Shown: positions 1 through 7,605 of the stretch, in pieces
Position numbering within the stretch: position 1 is the stretch's first letter
Layout: the number at the start of each line of letters is the position of its first letter
NCBI GenBank assembly: GCA_944390695.1
Contig: CALXQP010000051.1
Location: 1 to 42,679 of the forward strand
Direction of reading: 5' to 3'
Origin: an uncultured Clostridia bacterium
Lineage (GTDB): Bacteria > Bacillota > Clostridia > TANB77 > CAG-508
DNA length: 42,679 nucleotides
The notes under the pieces: generated by a model
The model's input: the letters and a program-made list of their open reading frames with translations, nothing else
What the model was told of the DNA's origin: nothing
Database searches by the model: none
Made by a program: the position numbers and the translations under genes

Positions 1-150
1 AAATTCTTAAGCAAAAGGCATAAAGGGTCCTGTCTTCGGGTATAGTTGTGCCTTTTGCATTAGAATTTGTTAACGTTACGTCGGGTAGCCGAGAAATTTA
101 TGAAAAATATATAAGGATTATGGCAAATGCCGAAAGAAACTAGTTTTTTT
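1..150 (+). ncRNA. 3' part of a rod-shaped RNA (6S-like candidate)
   Basis: Bases 1-82 recur exactly as the last 82 bases of the window. Together with the sequence at 42538-42597 they fold into one long hairpin. The upper stem pairs GCAAAAGGCA with TGCCTTTTGC and ACAAATTCT with AGAATTTGT. The closing stem pairs GATTATGGCAAA (113-124) with TTTGCCATAATC from the window end. Between them is an unpaired bubble whose 3' strand can form a small TCGG/CCGA hairpin at about 82-93. The fold is about 190 nt long, and a T7 run follows at about 144-150. This matches the known 6S RNA plan (closing stem, central bubble, terminal stem). The identity is inferred from shape only, and the exact ends are not known. 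Confidence 0.45.
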
Positions 151-169
151 AGATTACATTTCACAATAT

Positions 170-871
170 TTACTCTTTAATTTCTTTAGATAATTTATTT
201 ATAGCCTTTGTTTCAATTCTAGATACATAAGAACGAGATATTCCCATCTTTTGAGCTATCTCAATTTGAGTTTTAGGTTTATGCCCATCAAGTCCGAAAC
301 GAAGTTCTAAAATAGTACGTTCTCTATCTTTTAAAATATTTTTCATCTTTTCATATAATAATTTAATTTTCATTTTTAAATCAACTGTTTCTTCAACACT
401 ACGCTCATCATTTTCTAAGACTTCTTGTAATGTTACCACATTATCATCTTTATCTTTTCCTATAGGTTCATTTAAATAAACTTCACTATTCAATTTTTTA
501 GTAGCTCTAAAATGCATTAAAATTTCATTATCTATGCAACGAGATACATATGTAGATAATCTAGCACCTTTTTCAGGTTTAAAACTATTAATACCTTTAA
601 TAAGACCAATTGTTCCAATAGAAATTAAATCATCTTGGTCGACATTTGAATTACAATATTTTTTACAAACATGTGCTACTAATCTTAAATTTCTTTCTAT
701 AAGTATATTACGAGCTTCTTCATCACCTGTGCTTAGTTTTTCAAGATAGATTTTTTCTTCTTCAGAACTCAAGGGTTCAGGAAATAACTGTACTCCTGAA
801 ATATATCCAATTGTAAAAACTGCTGTTTGTAGAAACTGTAAAAATCCACTTATACAAATGGCAGAAAACAT
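170..871 (-). CDS. sigK: RNA polymerase sporulation sigma factor SigK (pro-sigma-K)
   Basis: This is the late mother-cell sigma factor that directs coat and maturation genes during sporulation. The 233-residue product starts with a hydrophobic pro-sequence (about the first 20-25 residues), which in the family is removed by the SpoIVFB membrane protease. It is followed by the SigK-like start of the mature protein (PEPLSSEEEKIYL), region 2 (NLRLVAHVCKKY, DLISIGTIGLIKGI) and region 4 ending in a helix-turn-helix (ISRSYVSRIETKAINKL). The ATG at 871 was chosen because GGAGGTG lies 6-7 bases upstream; a longer in-frame ORF to 1051 runs into the ABC gene and has no ribosome site. The gene is intact, with no skin-type insertion. 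A 12-bp inverted repeat lies directly upstream of the ribosome site. Confidence 0.93.
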   Translation of the reverse strand: MFSAICISGFLQFLQTAVFTIGYISGVQLFPEPLSSEEEKIYLEKLSTGDEEARNILIERNLRLVAHVCKKYCNSNVDQDDLISIGTIGLIKGINSFKPEKGARLSTYVSRCIDNEILMHFRATKKLNSEVYLNEPIGKDKDDNVVTLQEVLENDERSVEETVDLKMKIKLLYEKMKNILKDRERTILELRFGLDGHKPKTQIEIAQKMGISRSYVSRIETKAINKLSKEIKE

Positions 872-883
872 AAAAGCACCTCC

Positions 884-920
884 ATTTTTCTCATAATAAA
901 AATATATGTATGAGAAAAAT
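884..920 (-). promoter_or_regulatory. 12-bp inverted repeat before the sigK ribosome site
   Basis: ATTTTTCTCATA (884-895) and TATGAGAAAAAT (909-920) are perfect reverse complements separated by 13 bases. On the sigK strand the repeat ends immediately before GGAGGTG. It could be an operator or a leader hairpin that limits access to the ribosome site. The function is inferred from position. Confidence 0.5.
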
Positions 921-977
921 AAAAGTGCATGACTATTAAAAATTTGTATAATTATTAGAATATTTTTGGTACTATTT

Positions 978-2813
978 TTATTCCTCAACCTCTTCAAACT
1001 GAGAATTATATAATTTTTCGTAAAATCCACCTTTTGCAAGTAATTCTTCATGAGTACCTTGTTCTACGATATCACCATGGTCCATAACTAAAATCAAATC
1101 AGCATTTTTTATAGTAGATAATCTATGTGCAATAATGAAAGAAGTTCTACCTTGCATCAAATTATCCATAGCTTTTTGAATTTGAATTTCAGTTCTAGTA
1201 TCTATACTAGAAGTAGCTTCATCTAAAATCAAAATTTTAGGATCTGCAAGAATAACTCTTGCAATTGTTAATAATTGTTTTTGTCCTGCAGAAACCCCTG
1301 TTGTTTCATCACTTAAAATAGAATTATATCCATTAGGTAATGTTTTAATAAAATGGTGAACATGTGCAGCTTTAGCTGCTTGAATTACCTCATCATCACT
1401 CGCCTCTTCTTTACCATATTTAATGTTATCTTTAACTGTTCCATTAAATAACCATGTATCTTGTAGAACCATTCCAAACATTTGGCGAAGGTTTCCTCTT
1501 TTAAAGTCTTTAATGTTATGACCGTCAAGCAAAATTGCTCCATCAGTTACATCATAAAATCTCATTAAAAGTTTAACCATTGTAGATTTTCCAGCACCTG
1601 TTGGCCCTACAATTGCAATTTTTTGTCCTTCATGTACATTTGCATTAAAATCTTTTATTATAATTTGTTCTGGATTATAACCAAATTTAACATGTTTAAA
1701 TATTACATTTCCCTTTAACCCTTCTGTTGTAAGCCCTTCTTTATTTGTTTCAATTTCTTCATCTTCTTCAAGGAATTCAAAAATTCTTTCAGTTGCAGCA
1801 ATCATCGCTTGTAACATACTTGATACTTGTGCAATCTGATTTATTGGTTGTGTAAATTGTTTATTATATTGTATAAAACTTTGAATATTACCAACTGTAA
1901 TCGTTCCATTTATAGCTAAATATCCTCCTGCCATTGCAACACCAACATATCCAACATTTGAAACAAAATTCATAATTGGATGCATAAGTCCTGATAAAAA
2001 TTGTGATCTCCATGCTGATCTATACAATTTAGAATTTGCTTTTTCAAACTCATTTCGAGCCATTTCTTCGCCATTAAAAGCTTTAACTACTGTTAAACCT
2101 GAAAATATCTCTTCAACCTGACCATTTACATGTCCTAAATAATCTTGTTGCATTTTAAAATATTTTTGAGATTTACCAACAATTATTTTTACCATAAAAG
2201 CTCCAATTGGCATAACAATTAAAGATATTAATGTCATTTGCCAGCTTATTGATAACATCATTATAAATATACCTATAATTGTACATATAGATGTTATAAT
2301 TTGTGTAATACTTTGGTTTAGATTCATTCCTAATGTATCAATATCATTTGTGATAATTGATAAAACTTCTCCATTTGTTTTTTTGTCAAAATAATTCATA
2401 GGAAGTTTATTTATTTTTCTTGCTAAATCATTTCTCATTTTATATGTAAGCTTTTGTGCAATTTGTGTCATTGCAAAACTTTGAATGAAAGAGAATAATG
2501 CACTTATTATGTATAATGTCAATAAAAATAATAAGATTGACCCTACTTTTCCAAAATCAATTCCACCATTACCAGAAATTTTATTAACTAATCCATTAAA
2601 AATTTCTGTAGTAGCATTTCCTAAAATTTTAGGTCCAACAATTGCAAATATTGTACTTCCTATAGCAAATATTAAAACAATAATTAATCCTATTTTGTAA
2701 TTGCTTAAATAATTTTTAATTAACTTCTTTGTTGTTCCTTTAAAATCTTTGGCCCTTTCTAATGATTGACCATTACCTGGTCCTCTTCCCGGGCCTCCCA
2801 TTGGTCCTGGCAT
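978..2813 (-). CDS. ABC exporter half-transporter with the canonical ATP site motifs
   Basis: A membrane multidrug/lipid-type ABC exporter subunit of 611 residues. The N-terminus is Gly/Pro-rich (MPGPMGGPGRGPG), then a six-helix transmembrane domain (about 35-330), then a nucleotide-binding domain with Walker A GPTGAGKST (about 400), signature VSAGQ (altered from LSGGQ) and Walker B ILILDEATSSID with the catalytic Glu. The ATG at 2813 is used because AAAGGAGGAG precedes it; an ATG at 2837 lies inside the upstream gene. It starts one base after the stop codon of the partner gene, so translation is probably coupled. Together they form a heterodimer of the TM287/288 type. The substrate is unknown. 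Confidence 0.88.
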   Translation of the reverse strand: MPGPMGGPGRGPGNGQSLERAKDFKGTTKKLIKNYLSNYKIGLIIVLIFAIGSTIFAIVGPKILGNATTEIFNGLVNKISGNGGIDFGKVGSILLFLLTLYIISALFSFIQSFAMTQIAQKLTYKMRNDLARKINKLPMNYFDKKTNGEVLSIITNDIDTLGMNLNQSITQIITSICTIIGIFIMMLSISWQMTLISLIVMPIGAFMVKIIVGKSQKYFKMQQDYLGHVNGQVEEIFSGLTVVKAFNGEEMARNEFEKANSKLYRSAWRSQFLSGLMHPIMNFVSNVGYVGVAMAGGYLAINGTITVGNIQSFIQYNKQFTQPINQIAQVSSMLQAMIAATERIFEFLEEDEEIETNKEGLTTEGLKGNVIFKHVKFGYNPEQIIIKDFNANVHEGQKIAIVGPTGAGKSTMVKLLMRFYDVTDGAILLDGHNIKDFKRGNLRQMFGMVLQDTWLFNGTVKDNIKYGKEEASDDEVIQAAKAAHVHHFIKTLPNGYNSILSDETTGVSAGQKQLLTIARVILADPKILILDEATSSIDTRTEIQIQKAMDNLMQGRTSFIIAHRLSTIKNADLILVMDHGDIVEQGTHEELLAKGGFYEKLYNSQFEEVEE

Positions 2814-2814
2814 T

Positions 2815-5010
2815 TTATTCTCCTCCTTTCTCTTCATCTGGTTTAATATTTAATTCTTCTGCTGATAATTGTGATAATGCTATATCTCTATAAACCTCAT
2901 TATTTTGTACTAATTCTTCATGTGTTCCTTGACCTACAATTTTTCCATCATCTAATACAATTATTTTATCAGCATTTAAAATTGTACTAATTCTTTGTGC
3001 AACTATAATATTTGTTTTATTTTTTGTTCTTTTAGCTAATGCTTCTCTTAATGTACTATCAGTTTTAAAATCTAATGCAGAAAAGCTGTCATCAAATACG
3101 AATATTTCTGGATCTTTTGCAACTGCTCTTGCTATTGATAATCTTTGTTTTTGACCACCAGAAACATTATTTCCACCTTGAGCTATTTCTGATTGATATT
3201 TTTTATCTTTACTTTCTATAAATTCTACTGCTTGAGCTATTTCTGCTGCTTCTATCATTTTTTCATCTTTCATGTTAGAATCTGAATATTTAATATTTGA
3301 TTCTATTGTTCCCGAAAATAAAATTCCTTTTTGTGGCACAAAACCTATTACATCTCTTAAATCTTTTTGTGATAAATCTTTTACATTAACTCCATCAACA
3401 CAAACTTCTCCACCAGTTACATCATAAAATCTTGGAATTAAATTTACTACTGTTGATTTTCCACTTCCTGTGCTTCCAATAATTGCTGTAGTTTTTCCAG
3501 GCTCAGCTGTAAAATTAATATCTTCCAATATTTCACTATCTGCATCTGGATATCTAAAAGATACATTTTTAAATTCTACTAAACCTTTTTTATTTGGATC
3601 TAATTTTTTAGTTTCTTTTTTATCTTTTATACTTGGCTCTGTTTCTATTACTTCCATAATACGTTTTGCAGATACAGAAGCTCTTGGTAACATAATTGAA
3701 ATCATTGAAATCATTAAAAAGCTCATTACTATTTGCATTGAGTATTGTATAAATGCAAGCATATCTCCAACTTGCATAATGCCTTGATCAACATTATGAC
3801 CACCAACCCAAATAATTAATATTGATATTCCATTCATTATAAGCATCAATGCTGGCATCATTACTGACATTGTCCTATTTACAAATATATTTGCTTTCAT
3901 TAAATCTGTATTTGCATTGTCAAATCTACCTTCTTCTCTTTTTTCAGTATTAAATGCTCTTATAACAGATTTTCCTGTTAAAATTTCTCTTCCTATATCA
4001 TTTAATTTATCAATTAAATCTTGCAATTTCTTGAATTTTGGCATTGCAATTGCAAATAATGTTGCTACAACTACTAATATTGCAATTACTGCAGCTCCAA
4101 TTATCCAAGCCATTGAACTATTACTTTGACTCATTACTTTTATTATTCCACCAATACCTATTATTGGAGCATATACTACAGTTCTAAATAACATTGCAAG
4201 TAATTGTTGAATTTGTTGAACATCATTTGTACTACGTGTGATTAATGATGATGTTGAAAATTCTCTTAATTCTTTAGTTGAAAATTGTAATACTTTATTA
4301 AATACTTTTTCTCTTAATGTTCTCGCTAATCTAGCCCCTACTCTTGCAGATAACATCATTATTGTTATTCCTGAAGTCATACTAATTGCTGCTAATGCAA
4401 GCATTTTTAATCCTGAAATAAATATGTAGTTCATTTGTATAGAATCTGTATCTATACCTGCATTTTGGTATATTGTTTTTACATTTGCAACTGCTGCTTG
4501 TTCTTTTATAGTTTCTTGCATATTCTCAATTTGCGCTGTAGCTTGTTCTAGCATTATTTCAACTTGTTCTTGTGGCATTTGGCTTATTGCCTCTGTTTGA
4601 ACTGTTTGAGAAATTATTATTGGCTCAATCATTAAATTCGAAAGTTCTGCTATTTGTTCATCTTTTAAATCTTTAATAACATATATTTCATTTCCATTAT
4701 ATGTATTTTTTGAAAAATATTGATTTAATATTTTTTCCTGATTTTTAGTTAATTCGCTTGAACTTGCTAAATTATAATTTTCTAATATTATGTCATCATC
4801 TTCTGAAAATAATAAAATATTTTCCATATCTTCTTTATTTATGACATTTGGCACTGCATTTTCTATTCCTCCAGATTGGATTCCTTCATTTACGATTTTT
4901 GAAGTATAATTAGGCAACTCTAAGTCTACAGCTGCTTGTAAACATAGTAGTGCAATTATAATTAATACAGAAATCCATGATTGCTTTAAATTTTTTAATA
5001 TTTTTAACAT
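2815..5010 (-). CDS. ABC exporter half-transporter with a degenerate Walker B and a large extracytoplasmic insert
   Basis: The 731-residue partner of the next gene. TM1 is at about 12-30 and TM2 begins near 196. The roughly 140 residues between them are hydrophilic, acidic and Gln/Glu-rich, so the first external loop is far larger than in ordinary exporters. The nucleotide-binding domain has Walker A GSTGSGKST (about 505-513), a full signature NVSGGQKQRLS, and Walker B IFVFDDSFSALD, where Asp replaces the catalytic Glu. This pattern, a Glu-less site in one subunit and an altered signature in the other, is typical of asymmetric heterodimeric exporters. AGAAGGAGG precedes the ATG. A TTGACA-N18-TAAAAT promoter with an overlapping palindrome lies upstream. 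Confidence 0.88.
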   Translation of the reverse strand: MLKILKNLKQSWISVLIIIALLCLQAAVDLELPNYTSKIVNEGIQSGGIENAVPNVINKEDMENILLFSEDDDIILENYNLASSSELTKNQEKILNQYFSKNTYNGNEIYVIKDLKDEQIAELSNLMIEPIIISQTVQTEAISQMPQEQVEIMLEQATAQIENMQETIKEQAAVANVKTIYQNAGIDTDSIQMNYIFISGLKMLALAAISMTSGITIMMLSARVGARLARTLREKVFNKVLQFSTKELREFSTSSLITRSTNDVQQIQQLLAMLFRTVVYAPIIGIGGIIKVMSQSNSSMAWIIGAAVIAILVVVATLFAIAMPKFKKLQDLIDKLNDIGREILTGKSVIRAFNTEKREEGRFDNANTDLMKANIFVNRTMSVMMPALMLIMNGISILIIWVGGHNVDQGIMQVGDMLAFIQYSMQIVMSFLMISMISIMLPRASVSAKRIMEVIETEPSIKDKKETKKLDPNKKGLVEFKNVSFRYPDADSEILEDINFTAEPGKTTAIIGSTGSGKSTVVNLIPRFYDVTGGEVCVDGVNVKDLSQKDLRDVIGFVPQKGILFSGTIESNIKYSDSNMKDEKMIEAAEIAQAVEFIESKDKKYQSEIAQGGNNVSGGQKQRLSIARAVAKDPEIFVFDDSFSALDFKTDSTLREALAKRTKNKTNIIVAQRISTILNADKIIVLDDGKIVGQGTHEELVQNNEVYRDIALSQLSAEELNIKPDEEKGGE

Positions 5011-5042
5011 CTTATCCTCCTTCTAATTTTTTCATTGCTTTA

Positions 5043-5074
5043 ATATTTTAGTTCTAAAATATGTCCTTTGTCAA
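5043..5074 (-). promoter_or_regulatory. Promoter of the ABC exporter operon with an overlapping 20-bp palindrome
   Basis: On the minus strand TTGACA (5069-5074), 18 bases and TAAAAT (5045-5050) form a good sigma-A promoter. A perfect inverted repeat, ATATTTTAG-AA-CTAAAATAT, covers 5043-5062 and so overlaps the -10 element. It looks like a repressor operator for the exporter. No regulator gene is adjacent. Confidence 0.6.
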
Positions 5075-5133
5075 TACTTTTTGTGAATTTTATGTGAACA
5101 AAAATACTGTTTAATAGTATTTAATAGAAATTT

Positions 5134-5169
5134 AATACTAGCCCTCCTTTTCGGAAGAAAACTAGTATT
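5134..5169 (-). terminator. Hairpin after pfkA
   Basis: AATACTAG (5134-5141) pairs with CTAGTATT (5162-5169) around a loop with a TCC/GGA inner pairing. On the minus strand it lies just past the phosphofructokinase stop and is followed by only a weak T-rich tail, so termination may be partial. Confidence 0.45.
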
Positions 5170-5193
5170 AATTTTCTTTACATACTTATATAA

Positions 5194-6339
5194 TTAATCA
5201 CCTAAACAAATTCCAATATTTCTTGCTGTTTTTACCAAATCATGATCCATAGTAACTTTTCTAATATTACTTTCTGCAGTATTTCCTGATACTGCACCAA
5301 TTTTTGTATTTTTACCAACTACATCTTCTAATGAAACACTATCTAATCTTCCATCTTTAATTACTGTTAAAACTCCAAATTTTCCTTCTAAAGCTAATTC
5401 CATAGCCTTTGATCCATATTTTGTTGATAAAACTCTATCAAATGCTGTTGGAGTTCCACCTCTTTGCATATACCCTAATGTAGTATTTCTAGCTTCTAAT
5501 CCAGTAAGTTCTTCTAATTGTTTTGCTACAATTTGACCTACTCCTCCAAGTTTTGTATTATCAACACCTGTTCCATTATTTCTAGTATTTGCAACTGTAA
5601 GTTTACCTCCTTTAGGCATTGCTCCTTCTGCAACAACTACTATACTAAATTCTTTTCCAAGTGCTCTTCTTTCATTAATTTTTGCAACAGCTTTATCAAT
5701 TTCATATGGTATTTCTGGTATTAATGCAATATCTGCACCTCCAGCTATTGCTGATTCTAATGCAATCCATCCTGCATATCTTCCCATAACCTCTAAGACC
5801 ATTATTCTGTGATGTGTCTCACCTGTTGTATGTAATCTATCTAAAGCTTCTGTTGCAACAGATACAGCTGTATTATATCCAAATGTAATTTCAGTACATG
5901 CAACATCATTGTCAATTGTTTTTGGCACTCCTATTACATTTATTCCTTTTGTTGAAAAATCTCTTGCAGATTTTTGAGTTCCATCTCCTCCTAATGTGAA
6001 TAAGCAATCAAATCCATCTTTTTTTATATTTTCAACACATACATTTGACAAATCTTTATATTCTACTTCTCCATTTTCATTTATTACTTTATAATTAAAA
6101 ACATTTGCATTTGTTGATGAGCCTATTATAGAACCACCTTTTGGTAATATTCCTGATGCTGTTTCATCATTTGCAGTACTTAATTTCACATAATTATTTT
6201 TTAATAATCCATTATAACCATCTATAAAACCATAACAATCAATCCCATTGTTTTCAGCTGTTTTAATGATTGCTCTAATTACTGCATTAAATCCAGAAAC
6301 ATCCCCTCCATTTGCTAATATAGCTACTTTTCTTATCAT
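5194..6339 (-). CDS. pfkA: 6-phosphofructokinase (phosphoryl donor uncertain)
   Basis: Phosphorylates fructose-6-phosphate to the 1,6-bisphosphate in glycolysis. The 381-residue product keeps the family core: GGDGT at 117-121, PKTIDND at 139-145, MGRYAGWIAL at 185-194 and GYMQRGGTPT near the C-terminus. The donor-deciding positions are mixed. Gly in GGDGT (not GGDD) is the ATP-type residue, whereas Lys before TIDND is the residue seen in PPi-using and some long ATP-using enzymes. The N-terminal loop is also unusual (NGGDVSGFN for the usual GGDAPGMN). AGGAGG lies before the ATG. The gene appears monocistronic, with its own promoter and a downstream hairpin. Confidence 0.9.
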   Translation of the reverse strand: MIRKVAILANGGDVSGFNAVIRAIIKTAENNGIDCYGFIDGYNGLLKNNYVKLSTANDETASGILPKGGSIIGSSTNANVFNYKVINENGEVEYKDLSNVCVENIKKDGFDCLFTLGGDGTQKSARDFSTKGINVIGVPKTIDNDVACTEITFGYNTAVSVATEALDRLHTTGETHHRIMVLEVMGRYAGWIALESAIAGGADIALIPEIPYEIDKAVAKINERRALGKEFSIVVVAEGAMPKGGKLTVANTRNNGTGVDNTKLGGVGQIVAKQLEELTGLEARNTTLGYMQRGGTPTAFDRVLSTKYGSKAMELALEGKFGVLTVIKDGRLDSVSLEDVVGKNTKIGAVSGNTAESNIRKVTMDHDLVKTARNIGICLGD

Positions 6340-6386
6340 ATGAATTCCTCCTACTAGGCTTTTGCCATTTATTATTTTACTTTATT

Positions 6387-6414
6387 ATTATATCAATTAT
6401 TTTATTTTTTACAA
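6387..6414 (-). promoter_or_regulatory. Sigma-A promoter of pfkA
   Basis: Minus-strand TTGTAA (6409-6414), a 16-base spacer and TATAAT (6387-6392), about 45 bases before the pfkA start codon. Confidence 0.55.
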
Positions 6415-6459
6415 GGTTTTTTCAAAATTTTTACTAACTTCAATATCTATATACAATAA

Positions 6460-7449
6460 TTACTCATTTTTTAAGTAAGTTTTTTCGTTTTTTATTAATT
6501 CATTATGCATTTCCTCCAATATTTCATCTTTAACCATCTCTTTAAAAACAACTGAAATTTTAGTTCTACTTATATCAATATTAAAAATTTCCAAACAATT
6601 TTTATTTGCAATTTCTAAAATTTTATTTAGTATTCCATCTTTTGAACTTATTCCATAACCAATAACAGAAATTCTTGAAACATCTTTTTTTACAATGCTT
6701 TTAACACCAGAAGCTTCTAATTTATGTGTCATAACTGTACCTGGATTCTCATTAAAGGTTGAACCTGTTATAATAGGAACATTATATCTTTCACCTATTT
6801 CAACACATCTATCATGTAAAACTTTTGCTCCTTCACTTGATAGTGAATACATTTCTTCATATGAAATATTTTCTAGTTTCTCAGTATTTGAAACTTTTCT
6901 AGGGTCTGCAGTATAAATTCCATCAACATCTGAATATATATAACATTGCTTTGCTTTTAATTCTGCTGCAAGTGCTACTGCTGTAGTATCTGAACCACCT
7001 CTACCTAATGTTGTAATATTTCCATTATCATCTATCCCTTGAAAACCTGTAACTACAACAATTTTTCTATTTTCAAGTTCTTTGTTTATTCTTTCTAAAT
7101 CAATATATTCTATTTTGGCATTTTGAGCTTCTTCATTTGTGTGTATTCCTGCTTGCCAACCTGTTAAAGAAATTGCCTCATAACCTAAATAATTTAGCAA
7201 AATAGCAAGTTTTGCTGCAGTTATTTGTTCTCCAACACTTAATAATGCATCCATTTCTCTTTTATTTGGTTTTAATGATAATTCTTCAGCTTCTTTTATT
7301 AATTTATCTGTAGTTTTACCTTGAGCAGAAACAACAACTACTACATTATTATTTCCTTCATACAGTTTTATAGTTTTACTTGCTACTGTTTGCAATTTTT
7401 CATTATCGGCAACAGAACTTCCTCCAAATTTAATTACAATCGTGTCCAT
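6460..7449 (-). CDS. lysC: Aspartate kinase, short form with one visible ACT domain
   Basis: Phosphorylates aspartate, the first step toward Lys, Thr, Met and diaminopimelate. The 329-residue protein has KFGGSSV (residues 7-13), the substrate/ATP motifs GRGGSDTTA and SDVDGIYTADPR, and one C-terminal ACT-like segment (about 259-322, SRISVIGYGISSKDGILNKI). Ordinary monofunctional aspartokinases are about 400 residues with two ACT domains, so about 70 residues are missing at the C-terminus. The reading frame ends cleanly and nothing downstream continues it in another frame, so it may be a feedback-altered natural short form rather than a broken gene. Only a weak ribosome site (AAGAGGTACCGAAG) precedes the ATG. 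Confidence 0.88.
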   Translation of the reverse strand: MDTIVIKFGGSSVADNEKLQTVASKTIKLYEGNNNVVVVVSAQGKTTDKLIKEAEELSLKPNKREMDALLSVGEQITAAKLAILLNYLGYEAISLTGWQAGIHTNEEAQNAKIEYIDLERINKELENRKIVVVTGFQGIDDNGNITTLGRGGSDTTAVALAAELKAKQCYIYSDVDGIYTADPRKVSNTEKLENISYEEMYSLSSEGAKVLHDRCVEIGERYNVPIITGSTFNENPGTVMTHKLEASGVKSIVKKDVSRISVIGYGISSKDGILNKILEIANKNCLEIFNIDISRTKISVVFKEMVKDEILEEMHNELIKNEKTYLKNE

Positions 7450-7480
7450 CTTCGGTACCTCTTAATACATAAATTTTAAT

Positions 7481-7506
7481 AGATAATATTTAATTAAATA
7501 CTATCT
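7481..7506 (-). promoter_or_regulatory. 26-bp near-perfect palindrome upstream of aspartokinase
   Basis: AGATAATATTTAA and TTAAATACTATCT form an inverted repeat with one mismatch pair, centred about 45 bases upstream of the lysC start. It may be an operator or a leader hairpin. No matching regulator gene is visible. Confidence 0.35.
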
Positions 7507-7539
7507 ACTATTTATTATATTATTCTTCTACAGCAAAGT

Positions 7540-7567
7540 GCCGGTCCTTCAAAAAGAATAGACCGGC
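7540..7567. other. GC-rich hairpin between prfB and aspartokinase
   Basis: GCCGGTC (7540-7546) and GACCGGC (7561-7567) form a perfect 7-bp stem with a 14-base loop. Neither strand has a good T-run after it, so it is a poor intrinsic terminator. Its left arm begins GTGCCGGT, like the dispersed repeat core, but the rest differs. Confidence 0.35.
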
Positions 7568-7605
7568 TATTTATATATCTATACAAATTTATTAAAATAT
7601 TTAAT

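Noticed and set aside
872..1051. Longer sigK starting at 1051
   Set aside because: It overlaps the ABC transporter gene, has no ribosome site, and the family pro-sequence starts at 871.
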